Position numbers and translations under genes: made by a program. From an uncultured Verrucomicrobiota bacterium (lineage in GTDB: Bacteria > Verrucomicrobiota > Verrucomicrobiia > Limisphaerales > UBA9464), in NCBI GenBank assembly GCA_903907995.1, contig CAIVQH010000053.1, positions 1 through 35,524 of the forward strand: a stretch of 35,524 bases of DNA, written 5' to 3'. The notes under the pieces are model-generated. The model was not told the origin of the DNA. It was given only the letters and a program-made list of their open reading frames with translations, and made no database searches. This document shows positions 8,347 through 15,875 of this stretch, piece by piece; position 1 is the stretch's first letter; every line of letters begins with the position of its first letter.

Positions 8347-9123
8347 TCAGTAAAAGCTGGTGTCGGTCGAATAGCCGACCACCCAGCCAGCCTGGGGATT
8401 GTAAGGTTGCGTGATGGCCGGATTGAAGGCGCGTCCCTTTTTCCATTCCACCCGTCCGTCCCCGAACAGCCGGTTCATGCCACCCAGGCCCGAAAGGTCC
8501 GGGTGGGCCTTGTCGGTGCTCGCGCCGTGGTTCCAGTAGTAGCGACTGTCGCCGTTCCAGAAGAAAAGCCGGTCGGTCATCAGCAGCCGGTCCGAGCGCA
8601 GGCTGTTCTCGGTGAGATCTTCCGGATGGCTGGCCTGGCTAGGCTGGAAGGTTTCAGCCCGGGCAAAATATGCGTAGGATATGGACACAAATCCCCAGGT
8701 GGTGGCCTGGTCGAGCACGTCCTTGTCGGTGGGTGCAGTCACACTGGGGCACCACCAGATTCCCCCCACTTTCAAGCCGGCGGTGCCGGTGGAAGGAACG
8801 AAGACGTGCGCCAGGTAGGGCGCCAGTTTTGCCAGACTCACATATTCGTCATCGGGCGTGGTCCGCAGGTTCAGCACCGAAGGGAGCCGGTAGGTGCCGT
8901 CCGGCGAGACGGTGGCCAGGAGATGGTCACGGTTGTCGTTGGAGTAGAGCGTGGTCGCGAGGCCGAACTGCCGGAGGTTCGAGATGCATTTGGTGCGCCG
9001 GCCCTGTTCCCGCGCCTTCGCCAGGGCCGGTAACAGCATGGAGGCCAATATCGCAATGATGGCAATGACCACCAGCAGTTCAATCAGCGTAAACCCCCTG
9101 GCCGGCCGGGAAACGGATTTCAT
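8347..9123 (-). CDS. Type II secretion-like pseudopilin (paralogue)
   Basis: A 258-residue protein. It has the prepilin motif [17 protein letters not shown] (10-26), then [35 protein letters not shown], a central GGIWWCPS and the C-terminal [12 protein letters not shown]. It ends GYSTDTSFY. It is collinear with the protein at 4994-5767: NDNRD, a GG(I/V)WWCP-type motif, YFAR or YLAR, LTE.SLR.LLM.D and a final aromatic pair all match. The two genes are therefore diverged duplicates 3.3 kb apart on opposite strands. It should be exported and assembled or anchored by a pilin-like machine. It converges on the second methyltransferase and follows the rhomboid gene by 80 bp. Confidence 0.9.
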   Translation of the reverse strand: MKSVSRPARGFTLIELLVVIAIIAILASMLLPALAKAREQGRRTKCISNLRQFGLATTLYSNDNRDHLLATVSPDGTYRLPSVLNLRTTPDDEYVSLAKLAPYLAHVFVPSTGTAGLKVGGIWWCPSVTAPTDKDVLDQATTWGFVSISYAYFARAETFQPSQASHPEDLTENSLRSDRLLMTDRLFFWNGDSRYYWNHGASTDKAHPDLSGLGGMNRLFGDGRVEWKKGRAFNPAITQPYNPQAGWVVGYSTDTSFY

Positions 9124-9203
9124 GCATGAGTTTTATACGGCGCCCGCAACCGATGTGAAACTGAGGCGAAATGAAATGCCTTGGCAAGGCGTGTCTTCGC
9201 ATG

Positions 9204-10088
9204 TCACCGCAGCGCCAGCACCCACGTTACCAGCACGATCCCGACGGTGAGCATCGCCCCCAGCCGGCTGGCCAGACGTCGCCGCGCTTCCGGAATCATC
9301 GCTGCGAGGGCACCGAGCAGAGTTCCGATCAAAAAACCCGCCGCATGGACGAGCACGTCGGCGGAAGGATCGGTGCCAAAGAGCACGAAGAGCAGCGCGC
9401 CGGCACCCAGGCCAGTCAGCACCAGCTTGGTGCCGTAGCGCCCGGCCCGCCAGCGCGGCATGGGCGCGGCGACCAGCATGCCGAGCGCGGCCATGATCAG
9501 GCCGGAGGCTCCCAGGCCCACATACGCCGTCGGCCGGAAGGCGAGCCCGATCCCGTTCGCGGCGGCGCCGGCGAGCAGCGAGCCCAGCAGGGCCACGCCC
9601 GCGCCATAGCGTGCCATGGCCAGCCCGAGAAAGATCACGCCGAAGGCCACGTTGGAGCCGAGATGGGCAAGATCATGGTGCAGCCAGAGGGCGGTGAATG
9701 CCCGCCACCATTCGCCCGCCCTTACCGCCGGCGACAGGAAGAGGCCGCGTTGCAGCTCGCCCTGCAGGGTGAAAATGAGGGTGACGGCGAAGACCCACAG
9801 CAGCACGCCGGCATGGAACAGCACGTTCGAACCCGGCACCATGTGCTGCCAGGAGGCGCCCTGGTTTTCCTGGCGGTATTGCCGGATGGCAGCCCGGGCG
9901 CGAGTTTCGTCGGCCGGCGAAACCAGCAGCGCCCACGCCTGGCCTTCCACGCCCCGGTCCAGCGCCACCTCGATGCCCTGGCTGGCCAGCACCAGCGACC
10001 AGTCCATCGCCTGCCGCTCGGAATAGGCCCGGATGCCGACAGTTTCGGGACCTGCCGGCCCGTTCACGTTGGCTGCTTCCAAGGACAC
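9204..10088 (-). CDS. Rhomboid-family intramembrane serine protease
   Basis: A 294-residue inner-membrane protein. The N-terminal ~75 residues form a small soluble domain (VGIRAYSERQAMDWSLVLAS..) similar to the DUF2007-like domain found before some rhomboids. The rhomboid core has about seven hydrophobic segments: WRAFTALWLHHDLAHLGSN (loop and TM2 region, 128-146), GLGASG (191-196) with the catalytic Ser195, and VHAAGFLIG with the partner His248. Both dyad residues are present, so activity is likely. The chosen GTG start (10088) is the only start that keeps the N-terminal domain. The upstream ABC ATPase stops 36 bp before it, so the two may be cotranscribed. Confidence 0.88.
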   Translation of the reverse strand: MSLEAANVNGPAGPETVGIRAYSERQAMDWSLVLASQGIEVALDRGVEGQAWALLVSPADETRARAAIRQYRQENQGASWQHMVPGSNVLFHAGVLLWVFAVTLIFTLQGELQRGLFLSPAVRAGEWWRAFTALWLHHDLAHLGSNVAFGVIFLGLAMARYGAGVALLGSLLAGAAANGIGLAFRPTAYVGLGASGLIMAALGMLVAAPMPRWRAGRYGTKLVLTGLGAGALLFVLFGTDPSADVLVHAAGFLIGTLLGALAAMIPEARRRLASRLGAMLTVGIVLVTWVLALR

Positions 10089-10124
10089 GGGCGGGAAGCT
10101 CGGTGAACCCCGTGCGGGCGCAAC

Positions 10125-11123
10125 TTATCCTGCGGCCTTCGTTTCCCCGCGCGAGAAGAGCTGGCGGATGACGTCCTCGATCGGCACCTCCTCGACGCTG
10201 AAATCCTTCACCGGCAGCTCGTCGAGCAGCGCCTTCACCACCGGTATCACGCGGTCGCGTTTCACCTTGAGCTTCAGGCCGTCCTCGCCGCGCTCGATGA
10301 CCTCGCCAAAGCGCGCGGGATCGCTGGTCTCGCACTTGTCGGCGTGGTCGAAGCGGATGGTCACGACCTTGTAATCCGCAAAGCGGTCCATGATCTCCGC
10401 CAGCCGGCCGTCGAAGAAGATCGTGCCCTTGTCGATGATCACGACGCGCTCGCACAGCTCCTGGATGTCGGCCATGTAATGGCTCGTGAGCACGATGGTG
10501 GTCTTGCGCTCGCGGTTGTGCCGGCGCAGGAACTCGCGCACCACCTTGGCCGAGATGACATCGAGGCCGATGGTCGGCTCGTCGAGGAAGAGCACCTTGG
10601 GCTGGTGCAGCAGGGCGGCGATCAGCTCGCACTTCATGCGCTCGCCCAGGGACAGCTCGCGGACGGCGGTGTTGAGCTTGTCCTTCACGCTCAGCAGCTC
10701 GCTGAGTTCGTCAATGGTGCGCTCGAACTCCTTGGGTGAAAGGCCGTAGATGCGGCCATTGAGTTCGAGCGACTCGCGTGCCGGCAGGTCCCACCAGAGC
10801 TGGTTTTTCTGCCCGAGCAGCAGCGCAAACTGCCGGCGGTAGCCGTCCTTGCGTTCCCACGGCGTGTAGCCGAGCACGCTGGCGGTGCCGCTGGTCGGGA
10901 ACAGCAGCCCGCTGAGCATCTTGAGCGTCGTCGTCTTCCCGGCGCCGTTGGGGCCGAGAAAGCCCACAAACTCGCCCTCCTCGACGCGGAAGCTCACGTC
11001 CTTCACGGCGAAGACGGTCTCGTAATCGCGGCGGAACAGGCCGCGAAACGCGCCCTTCAGGCCCGGCTGCTTTTTGGCGGTGCGGAAGGACTTGGTCAGC
11101 CCTTGCACCTCGATCAGTGCCAT
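10125..11123 (-). CDS. ABC transporter ATP-binding protein (ABC-2 export type)
   Basis: A 332-residue ATPase. Walker A is GPNGAGKTTT (57-66), the Q-loop lies in LLLGQKNQLWWDLP, the signature is LSLGERMK, Walker B is VLFLDEPTIGLD, and the H-loop is TSHYM. A ~95-residue C-terminal extension after the D-loop region (MDRFADYKVVTIRFDH and on) matches the regulatory tail of ABC-2 type export ATPases. These normally work with one or two ABC-2 permeases encoded beside them. Here the next gene is a rhomboid protease and no permease is visible in the window, so its membrane partner must lie elsewhere or be lost. ATG 11123 directly precedes the conserved ALIEVQGLTKSF strand. Confidence 0.88.
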   Translation of the reverse strand: MALIEVQGLTKSFRTAKKQPGLKGAFRGLFRRDYETVFAVKDVSFRVEEGEFVGFLGPNGAGKTTTLKMLSGLLFPTSGTASVLGYTPWERKDGYRRQFALLLGQKNQLWWDLPARESLELNGRIYGLSPKEFERTIDELSELLSVKDKLNTAVRELSLGERMKCELIAALLHQPKVLFLDEPTIGLDVISAKVVREFLRRHNRERKTTIVLTSHYMADIQELCERVVIIDKGTIFFDGRLAEIMDRFADYKVVTIRFDHADKCETSDPARFGEVIERGEDGLKLKVKRDRVIPVVKALLDELPVKDFSVEEVPIEDVIRQLFSRGETKAAG

Positions 11124-11239
11124 GCCGGGGAAGGTGACGCAGGTCGCCGGATGCGCCCAATGAATTTCATCCGGGCCCTCGTCATTGAGGGATTCCTTTC
11201 ACCGTGGTCGGCTGCGGGCAAGGGGAGCACGGGCGGAGT

Positions 11240-11259
11240 GGGGTGAGGGTGAACGGCCC
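11240..11259 (-). repeat. REP-like element head, copy 1
   Basis: On the minus strand the 20-nt block GGGCCGTTCACCCTCACCCC matches the head of the palindromic element near 35234 at 18 of 20 positions. Unlike that copy it lacks a perfect following stem. It lies in the 200-bp gap between the ABC ATPase start and the end of the Trypco2-like gene, a gap in which I see no gene. Confidence 0.5.
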
Positions 11260-11324
11260 GTGGTCACCGTGACCGACTTTCTCTGTGGGATCGGAGGCTG
11301 ACCACTGAAAAGATACGTCCCGCA

Positions 11325-11993
11325 TCATGTGGGCGAAACCGAGGCGGCGGCCCACTCCGACTGCGTGCGCCAGCGTTCGGCGGCCAGCCGGATCAGCACG
11401 CCGGCGGGCACCCGGCTGGCGAGCTGTCGGAGCAGCTCCGGACCACGCCTCGGGCCGGCGGGACCGCTGCCGGCCAATCGCTGTACCAAGTGGCGTGCCC
11501 GGCTGAGGGCCGGTTCTTCGCCTTCCGGAGCCGGAGTACCCAACGAGGTGAGTACGGCTTGGCATTCGGCTTCGTCCAGCTCTTCCAGGGTTTCCCGGAA
11601 CACCGTCGCCCGCGCGGAACTGTCGAAGCCCGGCGCGCCGAACACTTCGGACAGGGCGGCCACCTGGGCAGACTCCGTCGCGGCCTGAGCCGTGATCGGC
11701 GCGGCTGGGGCACGCGTGACCGCCATTGCGTCTCCTTCCGCAAGCTGGCCGGGGAGTGCCGCCGGCTGAAGTTTGAATTCCAGCGTCAGGTGATGAACAC
11801 AGGCGGAGGCATCGGTTGCGACCACCAGCCCACTGCCACCGTCGTTCCCGGCGGCGGCTTGGAATTGCAGGCCGAGCGAGACGGAGATCCGATCCGCCAC
11901 CAGCAAAACGCCGCCCGGCAACGGCGCGTCCTCGGCGAGGGCCGCCAGAATCTCCCGGCGCAGCGCGTGCACCGTCTGTTCGACTGAAAGCAT
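11325..11993 (-). CDS. Trypco2-like domain protein of unknown function
   Basis: A 222-residue soluble protein. The first ~75 residues (VEQTVHALRREILAALAE..LLVADRISVSLGLQFQAAA..HHLTLEFKLQP) follow the layout of the trypsin-co-occurring domain 2 (Trypco2): an amphipathic helix and then alternating beta strands ending in an H.(V/L)TL motif. A Pro/Ala-rich linker leads to a helical C-terminal domain (~100-220) with many Glu/Ala/Leu residues that I do not recognise. Trypco domains are known from predicted NTP-dependent conflict and signalling systems, where they act as adaptor modules. No trypsin-like protease or STAND ATPase is adjacent. The family call is by pattern only. The gene could otherwise be an unrelated lineage-specific protein. 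Confidence 0.5.
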   Translation of the reverse strand: MLSVEQTVHALRREILAALAEDAPLPGGVLLVADRISVSLGLQFQAAAGNDGGSGLVVATDASACVHHLTLEFKLQPAALPGQLAEGDAMAVTRAPAAPITAQAATESAQVAALSEVFGAPGFDSSARATVFRETLEELDEAECQAVLTSLGTPAPEGEEPALSRARHLVQRLAGSGPAGPRRGPELLRQLASRVPAGVLIRLAAERWRTQSEWAAASVSPT

Positions 11994-12052
11994 GGCGTGA
12001 AGCTAGCGAAAGAAGCCGTCGCACCAACAGCGGTGATTGCCGGCTGCCGAAC

Positions 12053-12220
12053 GGAGCGCCGGTCTCCGACCCGGCGTGATGGTGCGGTGACTTGATCCCA
12101 ATCGTGTTCACAACCACGAAAGCCCGGGGATTAGGAGAAAGATTACGATTCCGATTACGACCTTGGCGGCACCGAGGATTCATTGCGACCAGGCCACGCC
12201 GGGTCGGAGACCGGCGCTCC
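12053..12220. repeat. BIME-like pair of inverted REP hairpins (26-bp perfect inverted repeat)
   Basis: The arms at 12053-12078 and 12195-12220 are perfect 26-bp inverted copies, 116 bp apart. Each arm is also a hairpin by itself (CGCCGG..CCGGCG with an 8-nt loop). The spacer holds two GATTACGA words but no open frame. The layout matches bacterial interspersed mosaic elements made of two opposed REP units. It fills most of the 236-bp gap between the Trypco2-like and zinc-ribbon genes. Confidence 0.75.
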
Positions 12221-12229
12221 CATTTGCAG

Positions 12230-12439
12230 TCAGTCCTTCCGCTGGTTGGGCAGATGAGTGTCCCACGTGCGACCCGACTCGGGCGAGACCTGCGTGAAAC
12301 CCGACCCCGATGGCGGGCTGGGTACGCGGATCACATGCTGGCAGCCGGGACACTGGATCTGCCGGCCGGCAAAGCGGGTTTCGCACTTCAGCGGCTGGTC
12401 ACAGTGCGTGCAGTAAAACTTGAACTCAGGTGTTTCCAT
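12230..12439 (-). CDS. Small zinc-ribbon protein
   Basis: A 69-residue protein starting at ATG 12439 (METPEFKFYC). Cysteines C10-x2-C13 and C30-x2-C33 with C19 between them (CTHCDQPLKC..QIQCPGCQHVIRVP) form a zinc ribbon, followed by a Pro/Ser-rich tail. Similar short ribbons occur widely in Verrucomicrobia and Planctomycetes, often at the start of longer membrane or FHA-type proteins; here the ribbon stands alone. The function is unknown. It diverges from the sigma-factor gene by 123 bp, so they may share a regulatory region. Confidence 0.65.
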   Translation of the reverse strand: METPEFKFYCTHCDQPLKCETRFAGRQIQCPGCQHVIRVPSPPSGSGFTQVSPESGRTWDTHLPNQRKD

Positions 12440-12562
12440 GATGCGACGGGGTGGCTGCTGTCCCGATACTAGCAAAGGACGCCCGCTGTTGAAAATGAGG
12501 TTTCCGGGAAAGCCAGCGAAAGTTGGCTGTTACCTCGCCGCCAAAGCGGGTGTTGTTCTCCT

Positions 12563-13412
12563 GTGGACCGGTTGTCTGACCTTGAATTGCTGGGAGAATA
12601 CGCCGCTTCGGGCTCCGACGAGGCTTTTGGCGAACTGGCGCGGCGGCACCTCGGGCTCGTCCGGGGAGTCGCGTTGCGCCAGCTGCGCGACGAGCACCTG
12701 GCGGACGAGGTGTGTCAGGCCGTGTTTCTCGCGCTCGCCCGCAAGGCGGGAACCTTGCCCACGGGCACGGTGGTGGCCGGCTGGCTCTTTCGCGCGACGC
12801 GCTTCGCCGCTGGCAAGCTTGCGCGGGATGAGGAACGGCGTTCGCGCCATGAAAGGGAGGCTGCCATGACCCATTTCGAAAGTGTCACCGAGGATGCGGC
12901 CAGCCACGAGGCGTGGGAGGGGATTGCCCCCCCTCATGAACGAGGCACTGGAGGCCCTGCCACCCAAGGACCGCGAAGCCGTGCTGCTCCGTTTCTTCGA
13001 GCGGCAGGCCTATGCGGAAGTGGGCCGCGATCTCGGCACCAGCGAGGATGCCGCCAAGATGCGCGTGGGCCGGGCGTTGGAGCGGTTGCGGTCGTTCTTC
13101 CGCAAGCGGGGTGTCGCGCTGGGAACGGCCACGCTCGCCGGTGCGCTGGCGGCCCATGCGGCGGTGCCAGCGCCCGCGCATCTGGCCAGCGCCGTGAGCG
13201 CAGGCCTTGCGGGCACCGATGCAGCAACCGCCCGAATCGCACCGCAGGCGGATGCGATCCTGCACCACTGGCGCTGGTTGCGAGTGAAACCGTGGCTCGC
13301 CGGTGGGGTGATCCTTCTGTTTGCGGTCGGGCTGCTCTGGCTGATGGGAGGTGTCTTCGGTTGGCGGCGGAACTCAGCCGCGCCGGCCTGGCCGCAACCG
13401 GCCCAGCAATAG
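12563..13412 (+). CDS. ECF-type sigma-70 family factor with C-terminal membrane segment, interrupted by a frameshift
   Basis: The first part (frame of GTG 12563) carries sigma region 2: LSDLELLGEYAASGSDEAFG, DEVCQAVFLALARKAG and GWLFRATRFAAGKLA. The second part (frame of 12882, stop at 13412) carries region 4: EALPPKDREAVLLRFFERQ, YAEVGRDLGTSEDAAKMR, VGRALERLRSFF. The switch is at a run of seven C (12927-12933). Six C would give the uninterrupted sequence WEGIAPLMNEALEALPPKD, as expected for the family. The defect is thus a single-base insertion: a sequencing error, phase variation or a true pseudogene. After region 4 the protein continues ~90 residues and holds one hydrophobic helix (LAGGVILLFAVGLLWLMGG), the extension typical of Verrucomicrobia sigma factors. 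No anti-sigma gene is adjacent. Confidence 0.8.
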
Positions 13413-13519
13413 CCAGGACGGTGAGCCCCCTGCCAATGCGGAAACGCACCCTTCGCCCTCGGCCGGGCCGACGGAGCCACGTTACCTTTTTTTGGGCGTG
13501 GGTGTAATGCAGGGAAACC

Positions 13520-14431
13520 ATGATCAAGACGTGTTTTGCGGTCCCGATGCTGGCGGTCGCCCTACTTTCCCCGTTGCAGGCGGCCGAGAAGTTCTGGGAC
13601 AGCCCCGAAGCCTACCTCCGCCAGTCTCCGCCGTCGGACACCCCGAAAATCTTCGCTCCCGGGAGACTGGCCGATGCCGGCGCGTTCGCCTTGGGAAGAG
13701 TCGCCTTCTCGGCGGACGGAAAGGAATTCTACTACAGCCAGAACACCTCTTGGTATAGCGACAAAGATGCCCGGATGAAGCTGATCCGCCACAGGGACGG
13801 GAAGTGGGAACAGCCGGTGGTAATCAACGAGGGATTTGTCTCCCCGACACTGTCACCGGATGGCTCGGTGCTCTACCTCCGACGGGCCAATGGCATGAAC
13901 AATGTCTGGCAGTCGCGCCGGGCGGGAGATGCATGGTCGGCTCCCGTTCCGTTTCTCCAAACGGCCTTCGGCGTGTACGACTACTTGCCGACGCTGAGCG
14001 GCAATGCTTATGTCGGCAGCGGGCCGGATGCGGAGGATACCCGGTACGGCAGCACCTATGTGTTCAGTCGGCTCACCTGGACCAACGGCCAGCCCAGCGT
14101 CCGCAGCCTCGGCCATCCGCCGAACGCCAAGGGGTGGAACGGTGATCTGTACGTGGCGCGCGACGAGTCCTTCATGATCGTCAGCGCGAAGGAGACGAAG
14201 GATTTTGAATCCGAACTGCATATCACCTTTCGCAAGCCCGACTCGACCTGGACGGAACCGGTAAGTCTCGGGCCAAAAATCAACGACGGGCCGGCCCATC
14301 GCTGGGGCCAGTATGTGACGCCCGATGGGAAATTCCTCTTTTACAGCCACGGCACCAGCGAGCGGGACTGCGCGATCTGGTGGGTCCGGTTCGATCATCT
14401 GCTGCAGAGCCTGCGACCGCGATCCCAATAA
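13520..14431 (+). CDS. Exported WD40-like/PD40 beta-propeller protein
   Basis: A 303-residue protein with a signal peptide (MIKTCFAVPMLAVALLSPLQA, probable cut before AEKF). PD40-type propeller repeats follow: LGRVAFSADGKEFYYS, SPTLSPDGSVLYLRR, VARDESFMIVSAKE and YVTPDGKFLFYSHG, the last with the D/N-G-K turn typical of TolB-like blades. It is likely periplasmic and the ligand is unknown. It lies 107 bp after the sigma factor on the same strand and converges with the PurA-like gene, whose stop is 64 bp away. It has no catalytic motif that I can identify. Confidence 0.78.
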   Translation: MIKTCFAVPMLAVALLSPLQAAEKFWDSPEAYLRQSPPSDTPKIFAPGRLADAGAFALGRVAFSADGKEFYYSQNTSWYSDKDARMKLIRHRDGKWEQPVVINEGFVSPTLSPDGSVLYLRRANGMNNVWQSRRAGDAWSAPVPFLQTAFGVYDYLPTLSGNAYVGSGPDAEDTRYGSTYVFSRLTWTNGQPSVRSLGHPPNAKGWNGDLYVARDESFMIVSAKETKDFESELHITFRKPDSTWTEPVSLGPKINDGPAHRWGQYVTPDGKFLFYSHGTSERDCAIWWVRFDHLLQSLRPRSQ

Positions 14432-14495
14432 CAGGCACCGGCACAGCCTGCCCCGCGAACAACGCGCCAGCGTCGCAGCGCCGCGCTCCGGAATT

Positions 14496-15863
14496 TCAAC
14501 CTTCACAAACATCGGCCGAAGTGGCTCCGAAGGATCGCATGACAATGGGCAGGGCGGTGACCGCGCGCACGCGCCCCAAAAAATCCCCAGCCGAATCCAC
14601 GGGGCGGGGATCGTATTCCGGCTGGGCGCTCAGGAGCAGGCGGGTCAGCCCCGCTTGGTGGGCCAGATCTTTGGGGTCACCGACGGGCAGCCGCTCCACG
14701 CTTGGGGAAGCGCCCGCTGGCCGATTCGCCTGATAACGCTCGCACCATTTCAGCGTGACGCCACGTTTGAAAACATCCAGGTGACTTATCAGCAGGCCTG
14801 ATAAATTGCCGACCGTAGCCAGCGCGTAACGCAATAGCACGGCATCGGGGTGCCCGCGCCGAAAGGAGCCCTGCCACCCTTCAGCGTTATTGTACGGTTC
14901 GGGCAATTGCGCGTCCAGTGCCTCGTCATGCGTGGGCAACGGCCCGGCCCCGTGACGGGTAAGGTAGCTGCGCAGGACGCCGTAATGCTCGATCGTCACA
15001 TCCAGGCCGAACCGCGCCGCTACCCGGTCGACGGCCGCCGTCGTAATCGAGCTCCAAGTGGTATGGGGATGAAAGCCGCGCCACTCATCGAGCAGGACGC
15101 CTTGGGCGCCTTCAAACAGCACGCAGCCGGGCTGCGTGAGCCGGACAAGGAGCGCTTCGGCGGAAGCAGGGACGCATTGGCGCGCCAAGGCCCGGGCAAT
15201 GTTCAGCCACCGGTCCGCGAGCGATTCCTCTTGGAGTGCCTGAAACTCCGTCTCCTTGGCCCAGATACTTCCGGGCAGACAGAATGAGGAAAATTCAGCC
15301 AGCAGCGTTTCGCGAATCGCTTGCAGTTTTTCCCGCAGCGCGCGTGCTTCGGCCGGGGCATTCACAATCAGGTCGGCGTAACGCAATACCTGGTCGGGAT
15401 GCTGCAGCGAGTGCCGAACCGTTTCACCCACACCGACCCCGCAGGTGCCATGGGCGTCCACGCCGCGCAGCCGCTCACGCAGCCGCCCGGCCGCCTGATG
15501 GTACGGGGTCGTGAGGCGGCATTGCCCGTCAATCTGCAAACGCGTTAGCGCATCCCCAACACCAAGTCGGCCGAGGGCTTCCGCCTCCACCAGCAAGGCC
15601 GTGGGATGCACCACCACTGGGTCGAGGAGCACCGTGCCCACGCCCGGCACCAGGGTGCCCGCGCCAAACTGGGAAAACGTGTGGTGCCGTCCCTCGGAGC
15701 CGCCTCCGGCCGGTGTCACCACATTATGACCGGCCTGGGCTCCGCCATTGAAGCGCACCACCGTATGCGTCGGAGATAGGCGTGCCAGCGCATCGACAAA
15801 ATGCCCCTTGCCGCAGTCCCCGAAACCGAGGCCCAGGATCGAAACGTAACGGGTCGCGCCCAC
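14496..15863 (-). CDS. Divergent adenylosuccinate synthetase (PurA)-like enzyme
   Basis: A 455-residue protein, slightly longer than PurA (~430). It shows the PurA order of motifs: LGFGDCGKGHFVDAL (12-26, P-loop; PurA has GDEGKGK), VRFNGGAQAGHNVV (36-49) with His46, HGTCGVGVGE, VLFEGAQGVLLDEWRG, TTWSSITTAA, GVLRSYLTRHGAGPLPT and LLISHLDVF. The catalytic Asp (D16), Lys (K19) and His (H46) are kept. The aspartate-binding loop (TTTGR.RRCGW in PurA) reads WQGSFRRGH, and Glu14 of PurA is Cys. The reaction is likely GTP-dependent activation of a purine 6-oxygen, but the amine donor or nucleotide may differ, as in phage PurZ. It starts at GTG 15863, 12 bp after the VWA gene, as the last of three genes. 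Confidence 0.8.
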   Translation of the reverse strand: MGATRYVSILGLGFGDCGKGHFVDALARLSPTHTVVRFNGGAQAGHNVVTPAGGGSEGRHHTFSQFGAGTLVPGVGTVLLDPVVVHPTALLVEAEALGRLGVGDALTRLQIDGQCRLTTPYHQAAGRLRERLRGVDAHGTCGVGVGETVRHSLQHPDQVLRYADLIVNAPAEARALREKLQAIRETLLAEFSSFCLPGSIWAKETEFQALQEESLADRWLNIARALARQCVPASAEALLVRLTQPGCVLFEGAQGVLLDEWRGFHPHTTWSSITTAAVDRVAARFGLDVTIEHYGVLRSYLTRHGAGPLPTHDEALDAQLPEPYNNAEGWQGSFRRGHPDAVLLRYALATVGNLSGLLISHLDVFKRGVTLKWCERYQANRPAGASPSVERLPVGDPKDLAHQAGLTRLLLSAQPEYDPRPVDSAGDFLGRVRAVTALPIVMRSFGATSADVCEG

Positions 15864-15875
15864 CAGGCTGGAGCC

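Noticed and set aside
11182-12183. A 333-codon minus-strand frame over the Trypco2-like gene
   Set aside because: It starts and ends in repeat elements and is Arg/Gly-rich without motifs; the frame at 11325-11993 has coherent secondary structure instead.
14496-15863. Housekeeping purA
   Set aside because: The P-loop and the amino-acid-binding loop differ from the standard PurA motifs, and the gene is in an operon with VWA and pseudokinase genes.
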